Source of the DNA: Lacrimispora algidixylanolytica
Lineage (GTDB): Bacteria; Bacillota; Clostridia; Lachnospirales; Lachnospiraceae
DNA length: 64,000 nucleotides
Direction of reading: 5' to 3'
Assembly: GCF_003609635.1 (NCBI RefSeq)
Contig: NZ_MCIA01000008.1
Span: 108,080 to 172,079 of the forward strand
The notes below the pieces were generated by a model. That model worked only from the letters and a program-made list of their open reading frames with translations, was not told the origin of the DNA and searched no databases. A program made the position numbers and the translations under genes. This document shows positions 1 to 6,680 of the stretch, piece by piece (positions within the stretch are counted from its first letter, which is position 1; each line of letters begins with the position of its first letter).

Positions 1-137
1 TACTTTTGGGGCCGGCTCTTGATTTCTTTGACTGCCATCTGATACATTAGTATCTTCTCTTTTTCTGGAAGATCTGCGACCTCCCCGGGGAAGCGACCGT
101 GATTGACTAACATGTAGTATGCCAGCTGCACGTCCAT
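1..137 (-). CDS. tail assembly chaperone, T-part (partial, runs off left edge)
   Basis: Forty-five codons of an ORF that continues beyond the window. It begins ATG GAC GTG after a GGGGGAG ribosome binding site and encodes a protein with an AYYML motif and a basic end. Small proteins of this kind lie directly after the XkdN-type chaperone in myophages and PBSX-like elements. Its frame is open back into the end of the preceding gene, so it may be made both as a free protein and as the C-terminal extension of a -1 frameshift fusion (slippery site at 155-161). The tape-measure gene expected next is outside the window. Confidence 0.6.
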   Translation of the reverse strand, partial: MDVQLAYYMLVNHGRFPGEVADLPEKEKILMYQMAVKEIKSRPQK

Positions 138-148
138 GTCTCCCCCGT

Positions 149-565
149 TTAAGAGTTTTTTGCTTCTTCCAGCTTATCTTCCGCATCCTTCATCCCGTTT
201 AATTCCAGAATTGCTTCTGACAGACGGTTATACTCTCCGATACTCAGCATCTGAGAAGGCACATCAAGAGGATCCTCTGTCCCGTAATATTTACACATTT
301 CCTGATTGCTAAAATCAGGTTCCTGAACACATGCAAGAACCAGTCTCTTTGTATACAGGAGGTTGTCAAGCTTCTCTACAGGGGAACCATTGACACTTAC
401 GTTTTTTCTGCTCATACGTGCCAGCTTCTCATTATCTTTCTGAGTGATTGCTTTAATTACAAAAGGCACCGCTTTCCCTTCCTCATCTTTAAAACGATTG
501 GATACAATAACCTCTTTGGTCACACCTGCCATCACTGGCTGCAAAAATGCTTTTAATGCACTCAT
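149..565 (-). CDS. xkdN: phage tail assembly chaperone, XkdN-like (G-part)
   Basis: A 138-residue acidic, helical protein of the XkdN/phage tail assembly chaperone type. It is recognised mainly from position: directly after the tube gene and just before where a tape measure should be. In tailed phages the protein coats the tape measure during tail assembly. The start at 565 has an AGGAGAAATT ribosome binding site. The last codons are GCA AAA AAC TCT TAA, and the A AAA AAC heptamer is a textbook -1 slippery site; the downstream frame is open through it. It is 8 bases from the tube gene and presumably lies on the same transcript. Confidence 0.72.
   Translation of the reverse strand: MSALKAFLQPVMAGVTKEVIVSNRFKDEEGKAVPFVIKAITQKDNEKLARMSRKNVSVNGSPVEKLDNLLYTKRLVLACVQEPDFSNQEMCKYYGTEDPLDVPSQMLSIGEYNRLSEAILELNGMKDAEDKLEEAKNS
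155..161 (-). promoter_or_regulatory. A AAA AAC -1 ribosomal frameshift heptamer
   Basis: On the minus strand the heptamer is in the correct phase (zero-frame codons AAA AAC), two codons before the stop of the chaperone gene. Slipping back one base reads CTC TTA AAC GGG and continues without a stop into the ORF that starts at 137. Conserved frameshifts in this position of tail gene clusters are well known. Confidence 0.6.
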
Positions 566-573
566 AATTTCTC

Positions 574-1044
574 CTATTCTCCCAACTGTGTGGGGGCTGT
601 AAATGCGTTAAGGATCTCAACATTTGTGAAACTGAATGTAATATCCATAGTTAAAAATTCTGTATCCGCATCCAAGATGGCAATTGGAAGCTTCTGCAGT
701 TTTACGTTATATAAAGCTACCGTCTGGGATCCAATGGTACTCCCCTCGTCTTCATTGGTGATTTGAAATGTGAAATAGGGCAACTTTCCTGATTTCAAAT
801 AAGTCTTTAACATATTTAGAAATTCCGGCGTTCCGTAATAAACGGTGGCTGATCCTGTTAAGGAAACTCCAGAAGTTTTTTTCTGGACAAGATTAGTTCC
901 TACCACCTTAAAATCAGATTCCTGAAATTCTGCATCAGCCTGGAATTTCTTCAGGCCAAACATCTCTACATTACGACCATCTATTACTGCAAAAGCTCTA
1001 CCAGCTTTACCATTTAAGGCATCACGCTCTAATAAAAATGACAT
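574..1044 (-). CDS. xkdM: phage tail tube protein, XkdM-like
   Basis: A 156-residue protein placed immediately after the sheath gene, as in PBSX and contractile-tail phages. It starts MSFLLERDALNGKAGRAF and has the short beta-rich pattern of XkdM/tube proteins, whose hexameric rings stack into the inner tail tube. The gap to the sheath is 14 bases and to the chaperone gene 8 bases, so all three are likely co-transcribed. The family call rests on length, neighbours and general resemblance. Confidence 0.75.
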   Translation of the reverse strand: MSFLLERDALNGKAGRAFAVIDGRNVEMFGLKKFQADAEFQESDFKVVGTNLVQKKTSGVSLTGSATVYYGTPEFLNMLKTYLKSGKLPYFTFQITNEDEGSTIGSQTVALYNVKLQKLPIAILDADTEFLTMDITFSFTNVEILNAFTAPTQLGE

Positions 1045-1058
1045 ACTCTACCTCCTTA

Positions 1059-2396
1059 TTAATCTGTTAGGGTTGCTGTGATATAGATTTTTTCAACAGC
1101 AGCCACCGGTTGAATTGCAAGCGTAATTACAACGGAATTAATTGCCTCTCCTGCTTCCACAACCACATCATCTGCAACAAAATTCTGAATTCCACCATTT
1201 GCCTGGATTTCATTTAAATATCCTACAATCCAAGCCTTAAGCAAATCTCTACCTGGAGCATTATTCTGAATTTTACCAATATAATTCTTGGAAAAATTTA
1301 CATAAATATCGCTTGCTACAGTGTCCAAAGTACGGATAACCTGATTCAGAGAAAACGCCTCACCCTTATCTGGTGTATAGGTAGTCAATGTATTATTGTC
1401 GGAAACGATTTTTACGCTGCCAAACTCTTCAAAAAATACAATTTGACCTTTGCTTAAAGCATCATCAATTTCTGATGCATTTAGGCGAGGTGATACATTT
1501 ACAGCGTCTGGATACTGTGCATATACCAGAGATTCACTATATTTTGCACCCGCCTCAGAGCCTCCAACCCACCAAGTTGTCTGCTCAGGAGTAAGTGTAG
1601 TCTCATCAGACAGCACTACACCATTTTTAACTGAGATAACTGCATCTGAATTGCTCTCGGCGCCAGCCATAACAGCTTGACATTTTTTTCCCAGATTATC
1701 TCTCATTCGTTTGATGAAAGCCACATAGGCAGCCTGTACGATTCTATCAGAGCCATCATATATCACAATGTTAAAACTATGTGGTTCTAATGCTTTAAGA
1801 AAGGCGGAATGAGCAGCGCTGCTTACAATACCATCGGAACCTCCTGTAAGAGGGATTCCTGCACTAGCTACTAATTTTCCCGTTCCTGAAAATACAACCC
1901 AATCATTTCCCTTTAGATCTGCAACAACCTTTCCGGTCTGAGTGTGTTTAATCATCCCATCAACAACGGTCTGTACTGTGAAGCTTCCCTCATCGTCCGG
2001 ATCAGCAATAACAGAAATCGATATATCATTTCCCCTTGTTCCGTTGTATTTTGCTGTAACGGTAAGCGGTTCAAGAGCAGCGTATGCCTTTGTCGCGCCG
2101 GTAGTGCTGGGTCGATACAGTAAAACCTTAACAGGCCCTTTTGTATGATCTGTTCCTTTCAAGATCTCCCTTAAAAATAACGCCTTTTTATTCATGAGAT
2201 CATATCCAATAAATGGTGTGAAATCGTCGCCTGTATGAATGGTCATAATTTCATCCTCTGGTCCCCATGACAACGGTTCACATATTGCAACGATACCTCT
2301 ATCTCCCACACTAGCTGCCTGCTCCATGCTTGATTTTACATTTATGTAAACACCAGGCTGTTTTTTATTTTGACTAGTCCAATTTCCTCCGGCCAT
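1059..2396 (-). CDS. xkdK: contractile tail sheath protein, XkdK-like
   Basis: A 445-residue sheath protein. The N-terminus MAGGNWTSQNKKQPGVYINV has the 'PGVY' motif typical of phage sheath proteins, and the middle carries the variable beta-rich domain. The C-terminal part (ending in a run of beta strands after GEAINSV) matches the region that forms the sheath handshake. The sheath contracts to drive the tube through the target envelope. A sheath shows that the tail is of the contractile, R-type kind. The stop codon of the small upstream ORF lies directly before the start of this gene. Confidence 0.88.
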   Translation of the reverse strand: MAGGNWTSQNKKQPGVYINVKSSMEQAASVGDRGIVAICEPLSWGPEDEIMTIHTGDDFTPFIGYDLMNKKALFLREILKGTDHTKGPVKVLLYRPSTTGATKAYAALEPLTVTAKYNGTRGNDISISVIADPDDEGSFTVQTVVDGMIKHTQTGKVVADLKGNDWVVFSGTGKLVASAGIPLTGGSDGIVSSAAHSAFLKALEPHSFNIVIYDGSDRIVQAAYVAFIKRMRDNLGKKCQAVMAGAESNSDAVISVKNGVVLSDETTLTPEQTTWWVGGSEAGAKYSESLVYAQYPDAVNVSPRLNASEIDDALSKGQIVFFEEFGSVKIVSDNNTLTTYTPDKGEAFSLNQVIRTLDTVASDIYVNFSKNYIGKIQNNAPGRDLLKAWIVGYLNEIQANGGIQNFVADDVVVEAGEAINSVVITLAIQPVAAVEKIYITATLTD

Positions 2397-2576
2397 CTAT
2401 TTACCCTCCTTCTTCTTTTCAAAATATTTATCTAAAATTTCTTTTGCTTCTTCAACGGTATACTCCTCTTCTGGTAGCAATACCCTGGCAAAATCCTGCT
2501 GGTATTTTTCAAATCCCTTGCTATGAATAAGAGAAGCTGTTTTGTACTTAACTGCCATCTTTTTATTTGTTGCCAT
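2397..2576 (-). CDS. small phage tail-cluster protein (59 aa)
   Basis: A short ORF starting ATG GCA ACA AAT and ending GAG GGT AAA TAG directly before the sheath start. It encodes a lysine- and glutamate-rich helical protein containing KGFEKYQQDFARVLL and an EEEYT stretch. Small proteins of this kind with a K-x-x-YQQDF pattern often sit just before the sheath gene in clostridial contractile-tail clusters; their role is unknown to me. Its start overlaps the end of the preceding gene by 14 bases, which suggests translational coupling. Confidence 0.65.
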   Translation of the reverse strand: MATNKKMAVKYKTASLIHSKGFEKYQQDFARVLLPEEEYTVEEAKEILDKYFEKKKEGK

Positions 2577-3012
2577 ACTGATTTACACCCCCTTTATAAG
2601 TCTCCAAAGATTCGATCAATGGTGTGTCGTCCGGATAAGACATGGTTACTTTCACCGTAAACTGATAATGTAGCTCTTCATTATCAATCTTCCATTCCCG
2701 GTTATAAGTCCGTAGCTTACCAGTTTCATAAGGAATGTATTCCAGTGATAGATCCAGCCTATCTGCAATAGACGTTAGCTGACTAGATTCATCCTGATTG
2801 CCTCTTTCCCCCATAAAAACCACATCAATACTGATTTTTCTCATAAGACGACGTCCTATCCGATTTTCCGTCTCAACTGGCATAAGTGATAGAAAGAAGC
2901 ACGGAATCTCTGGTGACTGATGACTTAAATTACTGTATACCTGAATATCCGGATATTGTTCTTTTAAAACTCCTATTATGGAGCCTATTAATTTTTCAAT
3001 TGTAAATGTCAT
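2563..3012 (-). CDS. phage tail terminator-like protein (XkdJ/DUF6838 type)
   Basis: A 149-residue protein beginning MTFTIEKLIGSIIGVLKEQYP with a central RRLMRKISIDVVFMGE beta segment. Pattern and position resemble the tail terminator/XkdJ family (DUF6838), which caps the tail tube and fixes its end. The start ATG overlaps the TGA of the short remnant ORF upstream (ATGA). The match was judged by eye; neighbours on both sides support a tail role. Confidence 0.6.
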   Translation of the reverse strand: MTFTIEKLIGSIIGVLKEQYPDIQVYSNLSHQSPEIPCFFLSLMPVETENRIGRRLMRKISIDVVFMGERGNQDESSQLTSIADRLDLSLEYIPYETGKLRTYNREWKIDNEELHYQFTVKVTMSYPDDTPLIESLETYKGGVNQYGNK

Positions 3013-3122
3013 TTAATATTCTCCTCTATCCGTTTATTAAACTCCTGACTTTTTACAAATTCATACTGCTCTACTGCCGCCTTCTTCACATACTTACTTC
3101 CTCCTCTGTTTGTTTTCCAAAT
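3009..3122 (-). pseudogene. remnant of XkdI/HK97-gp10-like gene (C-terminal end only)
   Basis: A 37-codon open stretch in the same direction, closed upstream by TAA at 3123-3125 and ending with TGA overlapping the next start (ATGA coupling). It reads IWKTNRGGSKYVKKAAVEQY and continues with a charged helix. The W-K-T-x-R-GG pattern followed by a basic helix looks like the end of a gp10/XkdI-type protein, which in PBSX-like clusters precedes XkdJ. A GTG with an AGGAGG site 9-10 bases upstream lies inside, so a 26-residue protein is possible instead. I favour a remnant of a removed head/connector module. Confidence 0.45.
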
Positions 3123-3203
3123 TTATCTTAGTTGGAATAATAAAATTATAAATCTGCTATAGTGACTTTAACAGGACACGATTTGGATGAGGTCTGGCAA
3201 TAC

Positions 3204-3698
3204 CTAATCCAAAATAATTGCATCCGTTCCAAACAAATAAACACTTAAGATATCAGTTACTTCTGAAACCCATCGTCGTACAGTTCTATCTGTACTACAT
3301 AACATTTCTGCAATCTCCTCTTGAGTCACGCCGTCGAGATAAAATAACTTGAAAGCTTTATACTTTTCTGGCGCATTTTTTCTGGACTGTTCCTCTTCCA
3401 AAAGTCTTAGACACTTATCAATATGCGCAATTGTAACACTGCTTCGGAGCTTATTTCTCAAAACACTATTTAAGTAAATATCCTCCTCTAGAGATTCTTC
3501 TAACCCATTATGATTCATACCGGTTATTTCAGATACGTCCCCCCTGATGCTCTCACGTATCCGGTTATAATTCTCTATTAACTTCTTTGCATTATGATGA
3601 GCCTTTGTCTTATTACTCTTTTTCTGGGACTTTTCAAATAGCTGAACTGCTTCCAAAGCTGCTGTTTTTACTAATTGTTCTACCGCTGCCTGCTCCAT
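3204..3698 (-). CDS. phage-type sigma factor-like (ArpU-type) transcription regulator
   Basis: A 164-residue protein with a C-terminal helix-turn-helix around residues 125-148 (TQEEIAEMLCSTDRTVRRWV), as in sigma-70 region 4 and the ArpU/late-gene activator family. Such proteins turn on late structural genes in phages and PBSX-like elements. It lies directly before the tail genes. Its start overlaps the preceding small gene by 65 bases. The region between it and the tail genes (3123-3203) contains a TATAAT at 3146-3151 on this strand, which could belong to the promoter it controls; no good -35 box is visible there. Confidence 0.7.
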   Translation of the reverse strand: MEQAAVEQLVKTAALEAVQLFEKSQKKSNKTKAHHNAKKLIENYNRIRESIRGDVSEITGMNHNGLEESLEEDIYLNSVLRNKLRSSVTIAHIDKCLRLLEEEQSRKNAPEKYKAFKLFYLDGVTQEEIAEMLCSTDRTVRRWVSEVTDILSVYLFGTDAIILD

Positions 3699-3948
3699 GT
3701 TTACACCTCCCTGTCGTCAAAATTTCGATTCTTACCTTATCCCACTCCTCAGCTAGTAAATCTCGCCCGGCAGAAGGTTCAACAACCTCAACCGTAAATC
3801 TGCCAAGTATCTTAGCCCCCGAATTCCCATATGATGAGATTGTCGCGCTGGGAATCTTTAATAGTGCTGACGCTTCTTGAGCGCTATATTCTCCCATGTA
3901 ATAACCTCTGTCATACAAGGCGTATGACTTTTTTACTTGTTCACTCAT
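3634..3948 (-). CDS. small phage regulatory-region protein
   Basis: A 104-residue ORF starting MSEQVKKSYALYDRGYYMGE. The first 60 residues (alanine-rich helix, then LLKIPSATISSYGNSGA) resemble small phage early proteins with a degenerate helix-turn-helix. It is the first gene after the operator region. The last 21 codons run in another frame over the start of the next gene, and that tail is low in pattern, so the true end may be altered by a frameshift or the overlap may be real. The ribosome binding site AGGAGG precedes the start. Confidence 0.5.
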   Translation of the reverse strand: MSEQVKKSYALYDRGYYMGEYSAQEASALLKIPSATISSYGNSGAKILGRFTVEVVEPSAGRDLLAEEWDKVRIEILTTGRCKHGAGSGRTISKNSSFGSSSAI

Positions 3949-4038
3949 GATTCATTCCTCCTTCTTTTTGTTACACTGTCTAGCTACCGTTTTTATTGGT
4001 GGTGGTTTCCGCCCTATGAACTTAATCTGTTTAATTGG

Positions 4039-4129
4039 TGATTTTAAATCATCTAATCACAATATATCACTTGGGTGATTTAAAGTCAACTTTATTTTGA
4101 TTTCCACTGGAATTATTGATTTTAAATAA
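4039..4129. promoter_or_regulatory. three-site repressor operator region
   Basis: Three related 13-bp palindromes lie between the divergent genes: TGATTTTAAATCA at 4039-4051 (perfect), TGATTTAAAGTCA at 4076-4088 (one mismatch) and TGATTTTAAATAA at 4117-4129 (one mismatch). Spacing is 37 and 41 bp. The middle site overlaps the -35 box of the leftward promoter and the third overlaps the -35 box of the rightward promoter. The arrangement resembles a phage lysogeny switch; the HTH protein at 4173-4727 is the likely binder. Confidence 0.65.
4061..4089 (-). promoter_or_regulatory. leftward promoter of the tail/regulator operon
   Basis: On the minus strand TTGACT (4084-4089), a 17-bp spacer and TATATT (4061-4066). 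It points to the small gene at 3948 and is covered by the middle operator. Confidence 0.65.
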
Positions 4130-4144
4130 ACTATGTGTTATATT
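4116..4144 (+). promoter_or_regulatory. rightward repressor promoter
   Basis: TTGATT (4116-4121), a 17-bp spacer and TATATT (4139-4144), about 28 bases before the repressor start. The third operator lies over its -35 box, which suggests autoregulation. Confidence 0.65.
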
Positions 4145-4172
4145 TAATCTATCATATAGGAATCGAGGAACT

Positions 4173-4727
4173 ATGATGGCGAATATTGGAAAGAGGATAA
4201 AAGAAAAAAGAGAAGCTATAGGCATGACACAGGAAGAATTGGCAATAGCACTTGGATACAAAAACAAATCCACTATCGCCAAAATAGAAAATGGTACGAA
4301 TGATATTGTCCAGAGTAAGGTAGTAGAATTTGCAAACGCTTTAAGTACAACAGTCCCTTATCTTATGAGTTGGGATGAGGAAGACCTTACACAAATAACA
4401 CCCGTAGAGACCTTTGGACTAAATATACTTGGTACCGACTTTACTATAAATCCATCTGAGATAGAGCATATTAAAAAATACCGCTCTCTGGACTCTTTCG
4501 GACAGGAAACAGTATCTTATCTATTAGATAGAGAGACCACCCGTGTACAAGAAATAGCAAAGCAAGAGAAACGGATAATAAAGTTGAAAACTGAGCCACA
4601 CCCTTCAGAAAAAGAACAGACCTTATTGAAAAAGCCACATCTTATCCCACGTGCCTCTCATGAACGCACTGATCTAAACGTCACCAAAGAAATGAAGGAT
4701 TATGATGATGCTTTTTTTGATGAATGA
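4173..4727 (+). CDS. XRE-family (CI-like) phage repressor
   Basis: A 184-residue protein with an N-terminal helix-turn-helix (residues about 8-60; EEAIG-type turn followed by GMTQEELAIALGYKNKSTIA), then a linker and a helical tail with the YRSLDSFGQETV pattern common in clostridial phage repressors. The start at 4173 follows CGAGGAA at 4163-4170; upstream in-frame codons have no binding site. There is no S24 peptidase domain, so it should not be self-cleaved through RecA, and induction would need another signal. It is divergent from the tail operon and transcribed with the Ltp-like gene. Confidence 0.85.
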   Translation: MMANIGKRIKEKREAIGMTQEELAIALGYKNKSTIAKIENGTNDIVQSKVVEFANALSTTVPYLMSWDEEDLTQITPVETFGLNILGTDFTINPSEIEHIKKYRSLDSFGQETVSYLLDRETTRVQEIAKQEKRIIKLKTEPHPSEKEQTLLKKPHLIPRASHERTDLNVTKEMKDYDDAFFDE

Positions 4728-4781
4728 TTAAAATAGCCAATGGCTTTTTAATAAAGTACAAATGAAATGAGGAATATGAGT

Positions 4782-5522
4782 ATGGGGAAAGAAAAACCAA
4801 CAACAAAGATTTGCAAACACTGCAAGACAGAAATTCCATTTGACGCAAAGGTCTGTCCTAATTGTCGAAAAAGCCAGAAAGGTAAAGGATGCTTAATCGC
4901 CGTATTGGCATTTATTGCTATCGGCATAATCAGTTCAGCGATGGGAAAGGGCTCTGGCCATAAGACTAGCCCTCAAACAGAAGCTGCAATAAAGACCATT
5001 GCAACAGACAATGCAAATGGGAATACTGAGCCGACCTCTTTAGAAGTTAGCTCAGAGAATACTTCTATACCTTCAGAATACAAATCAGCGTTGAAAAAAG
5101 CTAAAACCTACGGTGATGTAATGCATATGTCTAAGGGTGGAATTTATAATCAATTGATATCAGAATACGGTGAAAAATTTTCTATTGAAGCTGCTCAGTA
5201 CGCAGTTGATCATTCTGAAATTGATTATAATAAAAATGCTCTGAATAAAGCAGAAACCTACAGCCAAACAATGTCCATGTCAAAAAAGGGAATATACGAT
5301 CAATTGGTATCAGAAAATGGCGAAAAATTTACACCGGAAGAGGCACAATACGCCATTGATCACATCGAAGCTGATTGGAACGACAATGCATTAAAAAAGG
5401 CTAAAACCTATCAGGGATCTATGAGTATGTCACCTACTGCCATTCATGACCAGCTCACTTCTGAGTATGGTGAAAAATTCTCGCAAGAGGAAGCAGACTA
5501 CGCTATCGCAAATCTTAATTAA
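4782..5522 (+). CDS. zinc-ribbon membrane protein with three Ltp-type repeats
   Basis: A 246-residue protein. Residues 11-28 form a zinc ribbon (C11, C14, C25, C28), residues 37-53 a single membrane helix, and the outer part has three 50-residue repeats (about 103-148, 153-198, 203-246), each with an A-L-x-K-A-x-T-Y start, an 'MSMS..I.DQL.SE.GEKF' core and an 'A.YAI' end. These repeats match the host cell surface-exposed lipoprotein/Ltp family (PF07553); Ltp of Streptococcus phage TP-J34 blocks superinfecting phage DNA entry. Here a cytoplasmic zinc ribbon and a membrane helix replace the lipoprotein signal. The start at 4782 is set by TGAGGA at 4768-4773. It lies 54 bases after the repressor, so it is probably expressed with it. 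Confidence 0.75.
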   Translation: MGKEKPTTKICKHCKTEIPFDAKVCPNCRKSQKGKGCLIAVLAFIAIGIISSAMGKGSGHKTSPQTEAAIKTIATDNANGNTEPTSLEVSSENTSIPSEYKSALKKAKTYGDVMHMSKGGIYNQLISEYGEKFSIEAAQYAVDHSEIDYNKNALNKAETYSQTMSMSKKGIYDQLVSENGEKFTPEEAQYAIDHIEADWNDNALKKAKTYQGSMSMSPTAIHDQLTSEYGEKFSQEEADYAIANLN

Positions 5523-5646
5523 ATAGTATACATAAAATAATATAATTAAAACCGAACGGCGATACCAATTCCGAACGGCTTCAAACGGATTTTTCTTTTC
5601 ATGCTTGTCAGAAAAGAATAATCCTCAAATATTTATATCATTGTCG

Positions 5647-5675
5647 ATACGTCCTCATATGAGGACGTATTTTTG
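5647..5675 (+). terminator. terminator after the Ltp-like gene
   Basis: A perfect 24-base palindrome (5647-5670, arms ATACGTCCTCAT) followed by TTTTG. The rest of 5523-5811 holds two direct copies of CCGAACGGC (5552-5560 and 5571-5579) and the promoter below, and no gene. Confidence 0.7.
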
Positions 5676-5752
5676 TATTAAAAGTTAATAGTAATAACTG
5701 ATTTTGAGAAATAAAAAAATAGATACCCCATAATTAACGAGGCTTATTCTGT

Positions 5753-5781
5753 TCGACAAAACATACACAAAATGATACAAT
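5753..5781 (+). promoter_or_regulatory. promoter of the AraC-type regulator
   Basis: TCGACA, 17 bases, TACAAT, followed by the gene start 31 bases later. Confidence 0.5.
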
Positions 5782-5811
5782 ATAGTAAAAATTCAAAAGG
5801 AGTTCCTGGAT

Positions 5812-6657
5812 ATGTACGCAAACACCGGCTATATGGATCTAACCGACGACCAACTGGAAAATTACAACATTTCCCTAAGGGCCAATTGCTGTGGAGTATA
5901 TCGTCTCCTCACTCTCCCCGTCATGTCCACCACGCGTCCGCTTGGTCGCCCGGACTATCAGATATTATATATTGCATCCGGAAAAGCTATTTTTCACATA
6001 AACACTGAAATCCAAGAGGCTTCAGCCGGAAACATGGTCATCTACCGCCCCCATGATTTCCAGCAATATGCTTATTATCTAGAAGACAAACCCGAAGTAT
6101 ACTGGCTCCATTTCACTGGCAAGGAGGCAGCCGGCCTAATCAGGGAAGCAGGTTTCTTAAAAGACCCGATTCTATACACAGGAATCTCTGCCAAATATCA
6201 GGACCTCTTCCTATCCATCATCAAAGAACTCCAGCTTCCAAGGCCTTGTTCCGAAGAATTATCCTCCCTGTATATAAAACAGCTTTTTCTTACTCTCAAA
6301 CGGTTAAAGGAAGAAGGGGGTTACAAAAAAACAGAGATCAAAGAGGAAATGGAGCAGGCAATCCACTATTTTCACGAGAATTTCACCAAAGACATACAAG
6401 TGGAGGAATATGCCAAAAAGCTTCACATGAGCACCTGCTGGTTTATCAGAAGCTTTAAACAATATGCCGGTATGCCCCCAGGCAAATACATTACCTCCAT
6501 ACGTATTAATAAAGCAAAAGAGCTCTTAGAAAGCACAGATTATACCGTAGGGGAAGTCGGCACCATCATTGGGTATGAAAATCCCCTCTATTTCAGCCGT
6601 ATCTTCAAAAAACAAACCGGCCTTTGTCCGGCAGAATATAGAAAAGCGGCAAGATGA
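5812..6657 (+). CDS. AraC-family transcriptional regulator
   Basis: A 281-residue protein with an N-terminal cupin-type sensing domain (residues about 20-150, with the HFTG-type strand after YWLH) and a C-terminal double helix-turn-helix (about 180-280). The second HTH carries the AraC signature IGYENPLYFSRIFKKQTG followed by P-x-x-YR. The start follows AAGGAG with 9 bases spacing. It is convergent with a second AraC-type gene. No sugar-binding specificity can be read from the sequence. Confidence 0.88.
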   Translation: MYANTGYMDLTDDQLENYNISLRANCCGVYRLLTLPVMSTTRPLGRPDYQILYIASGKAIFHINTEIQEASAGNMVIYRPHDFQQYAYYLEDKPEVYWLHFTGKEAAGLIREAGFLKDPILYTGISAKYQDLFLSIIKELQLPRPCSEELSSLYIKQLFLTLKRLKEEGGYKKTEIKEEMEQAIHYFHENFTKDIQVEEYAKKLHMSTCWFIRSFKQYAGMPPGKYITSIRINKAKELLESTDYTVGEVGTIIGYENPLYFSRIFKKQTGLCPAEYRKAAR

Positions 6658-6680
6658 GTTTCCTCATCTGCCGCTTTCTT
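6644..6680. terminator. shared terminator between two convergent AraC-type genes
   Basis: Inverted repeat with arms AAGCGGCA-GATGAG and their complement, flanked by A- and T-rich stretches on both sides. It overlaps the end of the left gene. Confidence 0.65.

Noticed and set aside
5552..5579. Direct repeat CCGAACGGC as a possible attachment site of the phage element
   Set aside because: Only nine bases, copies 19 bp apart, and no integrase or second boundary in the window.
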